Assembly (NCBI GenBank): GCA_002401045.1
Contig: NVSA01000011.1
Coordinates: 2,707 to 10,271, forward strand
Source of the DNA: Paracoccaceae bacterium
GTDB taxonomy: Bacteria > Pseudomonadota > Alphaproteobacteria > Rhodobacterales > Rhodobacteraceae
Direction of reading: 5' to 3'
Length of the DNA stretch: 7,565 bases
Shown: one piece after another, positions 1 through 6,145 of the stretch
Layout: each line of letters begins with the position of its first letter
Numbering within the stretch: position 1 is the stretch's first letter
The notes under the pieces: model-generated
Told to the model about the DNA's origin: nothing
Databases searched by the model: none
Seen by the model: only the letters and a program-made list of their open reading frames with translations
Translations under genes and position numbers: made by a program

Positions 1-804
1 AATTTCCGCCAAGGATGCCGCGTTGGCATAGCTGAGTTCGACCACCGACGTTGCCATTGCGCGTTGCGGCACGTCTAATTCATTAACAATGTCCCGAATA
101 CGGCCGCGAAACTGTTCTGGCCCTGATACAATCAAAGCATTCACACGGCGATCCGCAGACAGGCTGGCACCAACGGGTGTAACTTCCAAAGACTGGATGA
201 CTTGTAGCAACTCAGATGCATTGGCATTGCGCATACGAATTGTTTCAATCGGCTGACTGCGCGGTTTATCCAACTGCTTAACCAAGGCGGCAATCCGCAC
301 CTGATTATCCTGCCTATCCGACAGAATAATAAGCCCCGCCCCAGGTACTGTTGATAGAACGGCTTCTTGTGGCAATAGAGGTCGAATAACTTCCGTGATT
401 TCTGACAGCGGCACATTTTGCACGGTAATTATCCGCGTCTCATAACCGCCCCCAACGCCTGCCCCTGCGGCTCTTGGAGCCAATTCACGTGCAACTCCGA
501 TCGGTACAATCCTGTCCGCCGCAGCACCTTTGACGATTGTTAGTCGGTTCAATTCTAAAACGTTTAAGAAGATTTCGTAGATTGCATCGGCGCTGACTTC
601 ATTGGGTGCCAAGACAGTCACACTGCCATTAACCTGTGGATCAAGGATGAAATTACGCCCTGTTGAAGACGATACGATTTCAATAAAGCTTTTTAAATCT
701 GCGTTTCGCAAATCCAATTTTACTTGCGCTAAAACGGAATTAGAAAAAGTGATGGCCAACAAAATCGTTGCAACCAATCCACGTACAAGATTACTGTATG
801 ACAT
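1..804 (-). CDS. gspD: GspD, T2SS outer-membrane secretin (N-terminal part, cut by window edge)
   Basis: This is the secretin that forms the outer-membrane channel of the T2SS. The window holds the first 268 residues and the frame is open to the left edge, so the pore-forming domain is missing. Residues 1-26 look like a Sec signal peptide (hydrophobic core, likely cleavage after VLA at 26). Residues 27 to about 106 match the N0 domain (KLDLRNADLKSFIEIVS, then NFILDPQVNGSVTV). About 122-183 fit N1 and about 186-247 fit N2 (IETIRMRNANASELLQVI, then DRRVNALIVSGP), with N3 starting near 253. The ATG at 802-804 is preceded by a weak AGG-containing ribosome site. The frame is open a little further upstream (a TTG is possible), but this ATG gives a normal signal peptide. 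N0 is the known docking site of GspC, encoded just upstream. GspE and GspF may follow beyond the edge. Confidence 0.95.
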   Translation of the reverse strand, partial: MSYSNLVRGLVATILLAITFSNSVLAQVKLDLRNADLKSFIEIVSSSTGRNFILDPQVNGSVTVLAPNEVSADAIYEIFLNVLELNRLTIVKGAAADRIVPIGVARELAPRAAGAGVGGGYETRIITVQNVPLSEITEVIRPLLPQEAVLSTVPGAGLIILSDRQDNQVRIAALVKQLDKPRSQPIETIRMRNANASELLQVIQSLEVTPVGASLSADRRVNALIVSGPEQFRGRIRDIVNELDVPQRAMATSVVELSYANAASLAEI

Positions 805-898
805 CTGCCTACACCCGCCCAATTGCCTCTGCCACTTTAATTGTTTGCATCTTTTTGGGTCTTAGTTGCCCGTGCATCATCGGTGACTATTTGCGCGC

Positions 899-927
899 AG
901 TATCCCCTGAAACCCCTAAAAACGCAA
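899..927 (-). promoter_or_regulatory. Possible sigma70-like promoter ahead of gspD
   Basis: On the minus strand, TTGCGT (922-927) and GATACT (899-904) are separated by exactly 17 bases, in the 167-base gap between gspC and gspD. The match is modest (3 of 6 and 4 of 6 consensus bases). It could give gspD its own promoter besides read-through from gspC. This rests on base matching alone. Confidence 0.25.
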
Positions 928-971
928 TTGATTTGTGGGATGTTGGATAAATTTCCCTAACGGCAAGTATA

Positions 972-1418
972 CTAGTCTACAAAGCCGATCAGTTCTTGCC
1001 CTTGCGGTGTTTCAATCCAGACCCCGTCTGCATCAATTGTGCTGACTTCTATGTCTTGTGACAATGTATCACCGACACGTACTAAAAAATCACCCTTAGA
1101 ATCCGCCAAGATTGCCCAGCTTGCCTGTGGACTGGCGAACAGTCCTTTTAAGATATAATCGTGATCAAAAGGCGGGCTGTTTTCTTGGGTTAGTGTATCT
1201 CTTGAGGGTGGGCTTGCTTCCGCGGTGCCAAAAATATCCACCCATGCAAGCACCTGCTTTTGGGGTCTGTTAGATATCGGATTACCCGCAGCATTCTGAC
1301 TTAAAGCTATCTGTTGCGGCACGTCATTTTGCGCCTGTAATACGACATAAAGATGCCAGCTGGCAAACCCAACGGCACCAATTGAGGCAATCCCTAACAG
1401 TCTAGCAAGTGCAATAAT
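972..1418 (-). CDS. gspC: GspC, T2SS inner-membrane link to the secretin, apparent ATT start
   Basis: GspC is a bitopic inner-membrane protein whose periplasmic homology region binds the N0 domain of GspD and couples the platform to the secretin. With the start proposed here it has 148 residues: a short N-terminus, one membrane segment at about 7-27 (LLGIASIGAVGFASWHLYVV), a linker, and a homology region at about 58-148 (VLAWVDIFG; ILKGLFASPQASWAILADS; VRVGDTL; GVWIETPQGQELIGF). It has no PDZ or coiled-coil domain after the homology region, so it is short for the family. There is no in-frame ATG, GTG or TTG between the upstream TAA and a GTG at 1322, and a start at that GTG would remove the membrane segment. 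A strong AAGGAG (1426-1431) lies 7 bases before ATT (1416-1418), so ATT is the best candidate start. The second ATT or CTG at residue 7 is an alternative. gspD follows after 167 bases. Confidence 0.88.
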   Translation of the reverse strand: MIALARLLGIASIGAVGFASWHLYVVLQAQNDVPQQIALSQNAAGNPISNRPQKQVLAWVDIFGTAEASPPSRDTLTQENSPPFDHDYILKGLFASPQASWAILADSKGDFLVRVGDTLSQDIEVSTIDADGVWIETPQGQELIGFVD

Positions 1419-1425
1419 GGTGTGT

Positions 1426-1431
1426 CTCCTT
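1426..1431 (-). promoter_or_regulatory. Strong Shine-Dalgarno site fixing the gspC start
   Basis: The minus strand reads AAAGGAG, then ACACACC, then ATT ATT. The AAGGAG core is 7 bases from the first ATT, which is ideal spacing. No usual start codon lies within reach of it in any frame with a meaningful ORF. The site is therefore the main evidence that translation of gspC begins at ATT. Confidence 0.75.
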
Positions 1432-1440
1432 TATGACAGG

Positions 1441-1459
1441 CCACAGAATTTTTCAGTGG
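1441..1459. promoter_or_regulatory. Near-perfect inverted repeat in the gspC leader
   Basis: The plus strand reads CCACAGAA-TTT-TTCAGTGG: two 8-base arms with one mismatch (position 5) and a 3-base loop. It lies 9 bases upstream of the gspC Shine-Dalgarno core, in the divergent gap between gspC and the lipoprotein gene. It could be an operator for a dimeric regulator or a hairpin in the gspC mRNA leader. No U-tract follows, so it is unlikely to be a terminator. Confidence 0.35.
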
Positions 1460-1484
1460 AATCAAGCTCAAGCGTAGACGTAAA

Positions 1485-1514
1485 TTATCACGCCATGATA
1501 TGTAAGCCTATAAA
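1485..1514 (+). promoter_or_regulatory. Possible promoter of the lipoprotein gene, with small dyads
   Basis: TATAAA (1509-1514) fits a -10 box and TTATCA (1485-1490) is a weak -35 box at 18-base spacing. A perfect 5-base dyad, TATCA-CGCCA-TGATA (1486-1500), overlaps the -35 region. An imperfect one, GCCTAT with ATAAGGC (1506-1522), surrounds the -10 region. The lipoprotein start codon follows 33 bases after the -10 box. This is assigned by consensus matching only. Confidence 0.3.
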
Positions 1515-1547
1515 AATAAGGCCTACAAAGGGTCATCGAGGCAAAAA

Positions 1548-2066
1548 ATGCAGTTAAAACGGATCATAACAGGGGTTATGCTGGGAACAGCTATGTTGTT
1601 ACCAACCGCCTGCCAAGAAGTTCAAACAAGCAAACGCTCAACCTTTAAAGGGCAATATTTTGCGGCACGTGGCGCGCTGGAAAGCGGCGAATACACCCGT
1701 GCTAGCCGCAGTTATAAAGCGCTACTCGCAAAATCAGGTCCTCTGTCTACCCGCCTACGACTGGAATATGCACATAGCTTATTGCGTGAAAACAAATTCA
1801 AAGCCGCTGCCCAAGAAGCCCGCATTATCAGTGAAACTGAAATAGGGGATGCCCGCATCGCGGCGCTAGCTGTTCGGGGCACTGCGGAACATGAAATCGC
1901 CCGCACAGCTATGGCGCGCGGCAGCCGTGATGAGACCACACGCAACACTTTGAAATCCGCCGCACGCGCATTGGATGAGGTGATTAAACAAGGCAAAAGC
2001 TTTGATCCGCTAGGCTCTATGGCAGAGCGCCGCCGTATTATTGGCCAAGAGCTGGCACAGCTTTAG
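1548..2066 (+). CDS. TPR-like lipoprotein, candidate T2SS pilotin or accessory protein
   Basis: This predicted protein of 172 residues starts with a lipoprotein signal peptide: KR at 4-5, a hydrophobic stretch, then the lipobox LPTAC with the lipidated cysteine at 22. The residue after Cys is Gln rather than Asp, which by the usual rule favours outer-membrane sorting. Residues from about 37 onward look like a pair of TPR-type helical hairpins (YFAARGALESGEYTRASRSY, then RLEYAHSLLRENKFKAAAQE), followed by more helix rich in Ala, Arg and Glu. The start is well supported: GAGG (1538-1541) lies 6 bases before the ATG. The gene is inverted relative to the T2SS genes, divergent from gspC and convergent with gspM (15-base gap). 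TPR lipoproteins of the PilF/PilW type are pilotins of type IV pilus secretins, so a secretin-assembly role is plausible. That role is inferred from architecture and position, and I do not recognise the exact family. Confidence 0.85.
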   Translation: MQLKRIITGVMLGTAMLLPTACQEVQTSKRSTFKGQYFAARGALESGEYTRASRSYKALLAKSGPLSTRLRLEYAHSLLRENKFKAAAQEARIISETEIGDARIAALAVRGTAEHEIARTAMARGSRDETTRNTLKSAARALDEVIKQGKSFDPLGSMAERRRIIGQELAQL

Positions 2067-2081
2067 TCCCGACCGATAACG

Positions 2082-2585
2082 CTATGGTGCGGCGGGATGT
2101 AATAAAAACTCTGCGGCAACAAAGCCCGTTTTAGCCGTGCGTTCAAAACGGTAGCGACTGATTGTATAGCCCCAGTTGCGTTCTGCAATCGACAGCCAAT
2201 TTGCTAACTCGCTAAATGCGACATCTTCAAAATGCATCTCAACACCACCCGCATCGCGGCCTGTTAGCTGTGTTGCGAACTGACGCAAATTGGCACGTTT
2301 CAGGCTTTCTTCCACACCGCTAATCCCAACGGGCACCGTGTTTGTAATCGTCGTTTCATCACCCAGCCTCGCCAGCGCGGTATATTCAACGCCCCGATCT
2401 AAAACCCACTGATGTAAGATGTCCGCGACGACCGCTTGCGTTGACGCCGCTGTTTTGCTTTTCGCCAGTGGTAAAAGCCACAAAAACACTATGGCTAACG
2501 GAATAACCAGCCCAAAAACAATCGCTAAAAGCCAGCGTTCACGCGGTGTCATCTCACCTAAATATGTCACAAAACGCTCAAACAT
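2082..2585 (-). CDS. gspM: GspM, T2SS inner-membrane platform protein
   Basis: GspM is a small bitopic inner-membrane protein that pairs with GspL in the assembly platform. The 167 residues show the family layout. A short cytoplasmic N-terminus carries the typical MTPRERWLL, a membrane segment spans about 18-40, a helical linker follows, and a periplasmic ferredoxin-like domain covers about 85-165 (VEMHFEDVAFSELANWLSI, ending GFVAAEFLLHP). Its ATG (2583-2585) shares one base with the gspL stop in the string TAATG. A strong AAAGGAG (2591-2597), inside the end of gspL, lies 5 bases before the ATG. The gene therefore has its own ribosome site as well as coupling to gspL. It is the last gene of the gspG-M operon and converges on the lipoprotein gene. 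Confidence 0.93.
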   Translation of the reverse strand: MFERFVTYLGEMTPRERWLLAIVFGLVIPLAIVFLWLLPLAKSKTAASTQAVVADILHQWVLDRGVEYTALARLGDETTITNTVPVGISGVEESLKRANLRQFATQLTGRDAGGVEMHFEDVAFSELANWLSIAERNWGYTISRYRFERTAKTGFVAAEFLLHPAAP

Positions 2586-3739
2586 TATTGCTCCTTTGCG
2601 GCGTTCAATACCGCTAAAATTGCCTCAACCCCGCCGCCGTCAATCGAGCTAGAGCGCTCAATTTTAACGTTAAAACCTGCGTTTTTTAAAGCGTCAACAA
2701 CCTGATCTAATGCAGCAAAATCAGAGAGCTTCAATGTAACCGCCAACCCTGTCGTCTCGCTGTAACTGGCCACATCGAGCGTCACCCCAGATGCATTTAT
2801 AACCGCGCCTGTTGCTTTCAACAATTCTAGCGGCGAGCCTAATGTGCTGGCATTAGATGTCGCATTTTGGCGGGCAACTAATGCTTGGGTAACCTGTGCC
2901 TTAACATCCAAAATAGGGCCGTCAGGAACAAACATCGCGCGCACGGCATCAACCGTCTCCTTGCGAATTTCGGTAGTTTGCGTCGTAATTTTGGCACTGG
3001 AATAAAGCTCTGCCCCTGTCCAAAGCCCAAGGGCAAGCACCGCTAAGATCACAGGAACAGCCCATGATTTCAAGGTTTTTGCCTGAGCATTAAAAGCCGC
3101 GCGAGGATCTTTGCCCAAATCAAATAAGAGCTCGCCATTGCTAAAGGCTGGCAAAACAGAAGGAGCAATTTTTGCCAAAGCTTTCACACTATCACAAACA
3201 GGCACACCAAGCTCTGCGATCAGATCATCAATAGAATGTGCACTTGTGCCAAGCCGCAACACAGCTTTGGGCGGTGTAGCTTTTGCCAATAAGATTGCCA
3301 CCATATCAATATCAGCGGAAAACCCATCTGTTTGCCCCAAACGGACACGCGCCTGATCGCCCGCCACCTCAATAACCCAAACATCTTTTGCGCAGGGCAA
3401 AGCCAGATAATCAGGTAAGATTGCCACGCAACGGGACGTGCCAACCTGAAAGGTTTCACGCCATTGCGCCACATTTTCATCGGATACAACAATCGCATGC
3501 GTCCATGGGGCGACATGGGGTTTTGACGCAAAGGGGTGCAGGCTTGTTGCTGTATTTCCCGCCAAAATACGCTGCGCAACTTTCTCTCGTGCCAAACCTT
3601 TCAACCCAGCGGGTAAATCCAGCGGCAATAAAGGCGCATCGGCACCGTTAACCAAACCGACAAACGGCTGATCTGGCAATCTATGCGCTGTCTCCAACGA
3701 AACTGTTAGATAGCCATTTTGCACCGTGGTTTTTTTCAC
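2585..3739 (-). CDS. gspL: GspL, T2SS platform protein that recruits the ATPase GspE
   Basis: GspL is a bitopic inner-membrane protein. Its cytoplasmic actin-like domain binds the secretion ATPase GspE, and its periplasmic domain binds GspM. The 384 residues divide as expected: a cytoplasmic region at 1 to about 222, one membrane segment at about 226-246 (WAVPVILAVLALGLWTGAEL), a helical linker, and a ferredoxin-like periplasmic domain at about 300-384 (ASGVTLDVASYSETTGLAVT; FAALDQVVDALKNAGF). The stretch ELLFDLGKDPRAA just before the membrane segment resembles the family's pre-membrane motif. The start codon is GTG (3737-3739), with AGGA overlapping the gspK stop 9-10 bases upstream. The spacer from gspK is 9 bases, the only positive gap inside the operon. 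Overlap with gspM is one base. Confidence 0.93.
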   Translation of the reverse strand: MKKTTVQNGYLTVSLETAHRLPDQPFVGLVNGADAPLLPLDLPAGLKGLAREKVAQRILAGNTATSLHPFASKPHVAPWTHAIVVSDENVAQWRETFQVGTSRCVAILPDYLALPCAKDVWVIEVAGDQARVRLGQTDGFSADIDMVAILLAKATPPKAVLRLGTSAHSIDDLIAELGVPVCDSVKALAKIAPSVLPAFSNGELLFDLGKDPRAAFNAQAKTLKSWAVPVILAVLALGLWTGAELYSSAKITTQTTEIRKETVDAVRAMFVPDGPILDVKAQVTQALVARQNATSNASTLGSPLELLKATGAVINASGVTLDVASYSETTGLAVTLKLSDFAALDQVVDALKNAGFNVKIERSSSIDGGGVEAILAVLNAAKEQ

Positions 3740-3748
3740 AACGTATTC

Positions 3749-4684
3749 CTAATGATCTAATGGCCTTGTTATCAGCCGATATTTAACACGCGTTTTGCCT
3801 GTTTCACCAGAACGTTTGAAAACAACCCGCCGCACCATGTATGTATTATCAACCTTAGCGCTTATCTGCGCATCAAACCAACGGCTTGACGCAACAAAAC
3901 GACCAATATCTACTTTTTCATAATCGTCAGGCTTAAAAACCGACTGAAACCATAATGTGATTTCTTTTCCATTCTCGAACGGTTCTGCCGTGCGCGCCTC
4001 TATAATACCTGTCCCAATACTTGGCGGCAGAGCAGATAAAAAGGCGCGTAGAACAGGTAGCGAAGCGGTGTTGATGTTAAGACCTTCTTGCGGGCTATAA
4101 GCTGAAACATATGCTGAAAGTTTAGCGTAATAGCGCGGCGTCATACCCGCGACATGGCGCAGTTCATCCATCACATTAACCGCGCCACCACGGGGTATAA
4201 TCCGTGGGTTGCGGTTAAGATAACGGCTCATTGCATCGGGGCCATCTTCGGACAGCCACTGCTCAATTGCCACGCGCAAGGTATCAGGCAGACCTAAATC
4301 ACGCATCAACATCTTAAAGGCTTCAGGCGCGACAACCGCATCACTGGCCGTCAACCAATTCAGGTTAAACTTGGCCTGCATATCCGTCATGGTGATTTGC
4401 ACCTGCCCCCGCCCCAACGCTACGGTATAATTTTTCTGCGCCCAGCTTTCCCCTAAATGATCTGCTTCGCTCGTCGCGCGATCAGCATCTAGTATAAGAC
4501 GCGCCAAAGTTTCAGCCCCCTCTAAATTCGACTGTATTTGCGCCACTTGATTACTATCAGATTGCCGAACCCGCGCCCCATGTCCGCGTTGCAAAACCAA
4601 AACCGCAACCGACGATAGAGCCGCGACAATAATCAAGGCATTAATCAACGCCAAACCATATTGGCTATCCCTGCGCGGTCTCAT
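3749..4684 (-). CDS. gspK: GspK, large minor pseudopilin at the pseudopilus tip
   Basis: GspK is the large pseudopilin that caps the GspH-I-J-K tip complex. The 311 residues carry a short basic leader ending at Gly10, followed by the hydrophobic helix LALINALIIVAALSSVAVLV. As usual for GspK, the Glu at +5 found in other pseudopilins is missing; here it is Asn. The family motif DMQAKFNLNWL lies at 101-111. An inserted helical domain covers about 115-265 and contains a helix-hairpin-helix-like segment at 202-212 (LNINTASLPVL) followed by GTGIIEARTAEPF. The C-terminal strands include TYMVRRVVFKR. The acidic stretch WLSEDGPDAMSRY (143-155) replaces the more usual WxDxD...GAE pattern. The ATG overlaps the gspJ stop by four bases (ATGA). 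No clear Shine-Dalgarno is seen, so coupling to gspJ is likely. Confidence 0.94.
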   Translation of the reverse strand: MRPRRDSQYGLALINALIIVAALSSVAVLVLQRGHGARVRQSDSNQVAQIQSNLEGAETLARLILDADRATSEADHLGESWAQKNYTVALGRGQVQITMTDMQAKFNLNWLTASDAVVAPEAFKMLMRDLGLPDTLRVAIEQWLSEDGPDAMSRYLNRNPRIIPRGGAVNVMDELRHVAGMTPRYYAKLSAYVSAYSPQEGLNINTASLPVLRAFLSALPPSIGTGIIEARTAEPFENGKEITLWFQSVFKPDDYEKVDIGRFVASSRWFDAQISAKVDNTYMVRRVVFKRSGETGKTRVKYRLITRPLDH

Positions 4685-5292
4685 GGATAACTCACTAACA
4701 GCCGCACAACCCCGTGGGTTTGTGTGCTCAGGCTAACTTCAACAGCTTTGGGCAAGGTTGATGACACGTTCCCCGCGATCATATTTTTCCCTGCAATCCA
4801 AATGCGTTCTGGGCTTAGAATACGAAAACTCAATCGGCTGATTTTGGTTGCAACCACAACTTTCGGGGATGCAACACCGCTATCAGCAGGGTTTAATACG
4901 GGCCAACTTTGGCGCGTTAAATTTCCCGAAGCTGGGTCTAGGTGCCAAGTCACCCGCCCCAAACCGGCTGTAAACTCACCTGGTAAATCCTGCTTGCCAG
5001 AAACTGAAATCGCAAAACTATTTTGATTGGGGCTGATATCAAACGCTGATTGCGCAGCGCCATCAGAGGCATGAAACAGCAAAGGCACCCCCGCCTGTAA
5101 ATCACTGCGCATTAAGGTCATCACATTCATAAGCGCCGCTGTTGATGTATCAATTTCAACCAAACGATCCCGCTGGCGTAATGTTCCTGACAAGGCTTGC
5201 AGGCCCATGATTGCGACCAGCGCGAAAACGGCCATAACCACGACCAATTCCATCAAGGAAAACCCTGCATCTTGTGGAGGCCGTCGGGTCAT
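4681..5292 (-). CDS. gspJ: GspJ, minor pseudopilin
   Basis: GspJ is a minor pseudopilin that sits in the tip complex between GspI and GspK. With the start chosen here it has 203 residues: a 10-residue leader ending in Gly10, the prepilin cleavage motif G-FSLME with Glu at +5, and a hydrophobic helix (LVVVMAVFALVAIMGLQALS). A mostly beta C-terminal domain follows, with typical GspJ features such as GLGRVTWHLDPASGNLTRQ and the pattern RLSFRILSPERIW. I prefer the ATG at 5290-5292 because it forms a four-base ATGA overlap with the gspI stop and has GGGAG 8 bases upstream. An ATG at 5305-5307 would add five residues and overlap gspI by 19 bases. The downstream overlap with gspK is also ATGA. Confidence 0.93.
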   Translation of the reverse strand: MTRRPPQDAGFSLMELVVVMAVFALVAIMGLQALSGTLRQRDRLVEIDTSTAALMNVMTLMRSDLQAGVPLLFHASDGAAQSAFDISPNQNSFAISVSGKQDLPGEFTAGLGRVTWHLDPASGNLTRQSWPVLNPADSGVASPKVVVATKISRLSFRILSPERIWIAGKNMIAGNVSSTLPKAVEVSLSTQTHGVVRLLVSYP

Positions 5293-5666
5293 TGTGCTGG
5301 CTCCCATGTTATATAGACCACGCTCACAGCACCAGGGTAATCTTGTGCTAAAGCTGTCAGCGTGACCTCATACAACCCACTTTGGGTTTTTTTGGCGACT
5401 GTATCAATCTGCCATTCATAGCGCCCTTGCGCCACCCGTTCGGGCAAAGATTGTCCAAGCGCCAGCCCTAACACCCGCAGTTCTGCCGCACGGTTTTCAA
5501 CAACACTTTGTGCCAGATAGCGCGGCACGGCGCCGCCAATTTGCACCCGTGATTGATCCAAAGTACGCACCGCAGCCAAAGTGCCGATCGACAGTATAAA
5601 AATTGCAATCACCAACTCTATCAGGGTAAATCCACGGTCGGTTTTTATCTGGGTTACGGGGCGCAT
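5289..5666 (-). CDS. gspI: GspI, minor pseudopilin
   Basis: GspI is the minor pseudopilin that nucleates the tip complex with GspJ and GspK. With the start chosen here it has 125 residues: a 12-residue leader ending DRG, the cleavage site G-FTLIE with Glu at +5, and a helix (LVIAIFILSIGTLAAVRTLD). A short soluble domain follows, with family-like VPRYLAQSVVENRAAELR and the closing YEVTLTALAQDYPGAVSVV. The small size fits GspI. The ATG at 5664-5666 has a GGGGG run 4 bases upstream and overlaps gspH by 13 bases. The alternative ATG at 5679-5681 gives 130 residues, a 28-base overlap and only a weak ribosome site. The choice does not change the mature protein. Confidence 0.92.
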   Translation of the reverse strand: MRPVTQIKTDRGFTLIELVIAIFILSIGTLAAVRTLDQSRVQIGGAVPRYLAQSVVENRAAELRVLGLALGQSLPERVAQGRYEWQIDTVAKKTQSGLYEVTLTALAQDYPGAVSVVYITWEPAQ

Positions 5667-6145
5667 ATAACCCCCGTCCATCCGTCATTAGAACATATTA
5701 GCGACAAATCACTGTTCAAAAACCGCATCTCAAAAGAGGTCGAACGCCCATCAGGTAAAAAGATAATATCAGGAACGCGCCGTGTGCCCGCAAAACCCGT
5801 TGTATTGGTTTTGCGAAAATCAACAGAGCCGTCCCACCGAATTTGCCTGCCGCGTTCGCCCCAAATATGATGCTTTGAATCGAATGGCACAACGTGCCAA
5901 CCTGAGGCGGTGATATCCACGCCTTGGGGCAATCGACGGTATATTGCATTGGATTTTAACCGCTCAAAATTAGCAATAAACGCATTGGCATCATCTGTCG
6001 CTTTGGCTTCAACCTGCCCGTAGGTCATCCCCAAACCAACCGAAACGGTCAAAATAGAGAGCACGGCAATAACGATTGCCATCTCAATCAAGGTAAAGCC
6101 CGCATCCCTAGAGGTGTTCTTTAAAGAAGTTACTTCAACGACCAT
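5654..6145 (-). CDS. gspH: GspH, minor pseudopilin
   Basis: GspH is the minor pseudopilin thought to join the I-J-K tip to the GspG shaft. The 163 residues have a 16-residue leader ending DAG, the cleavage site G-FTLIE with Glu at +5, and the helix MAIVIAVLSILTVSVGLGM. The beta-rich soluble domain includes the family-like ANFERLKSNAIYRRLPQGVD and DIIFLPDGRSTSFEMRF. Two cysteines near the C-terminus (151 and 161), the only ones in the protein, could form a disulfide in the periplasm. The ATG at 6143-6145 overlaps gspG by 16 bases. It has no convincing Shine-Dalgarno and no other usual start lies before the cleavage motif, so translation probably depends on coupling to gspG. Confidence 0.92.
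   Translation of the reverse strand: MVVEVTSLKNTSRDAGFTLIEMAIVIAVLSILTVSVGLGMTYGQVEAKATDDANAFIANFERLKSNAIYRRLPQGVDITASGWHVVPFDSKHHIWGERGRQIRWDGSVDFRKTNTTGFAGTRRVPDIIFLPDGRSTSFEMRFLNSDLSLICSNDGWTGVICAP

Noticed and set aside
141..416. Open frame of 91 codons on the minus strand
   Set aside because: It lies wholly inside the well-supported gspD frame and its translation shows no recognisable domain.
602..950. Two plus-strand frames over the gspD start and the gspC-gspD gap
   Set aside because: They are antisense to the gspD signal peptide and N0 region, lack ribosome sites and show no protein-like pattern.
972..1322. GTG at 1322 as the start of gspC
   Set aside because: It would remove the single membrane segment and has no Shine-Dalgarno, whereas an upstream in-frame region encodes the anchor and follows an ideal ribosome site.
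2050..2062. Hairpin AGCTG-GCA-CAGCT at the end of the lipoprotein gene, as a terminator between convergent genes
   Set aside because: The stem is only five bases, lies inside the coding sequence and is followed by just three T residues, which is too weak to call.
3220..3579. Open frame of 119 codons on the minus strand, and plus-strand frames at 3111-3356 and 3388-3651
   Set aside because: All sit within gspL, which has clear family features. The alternatives have odd composition and no family resemblance.
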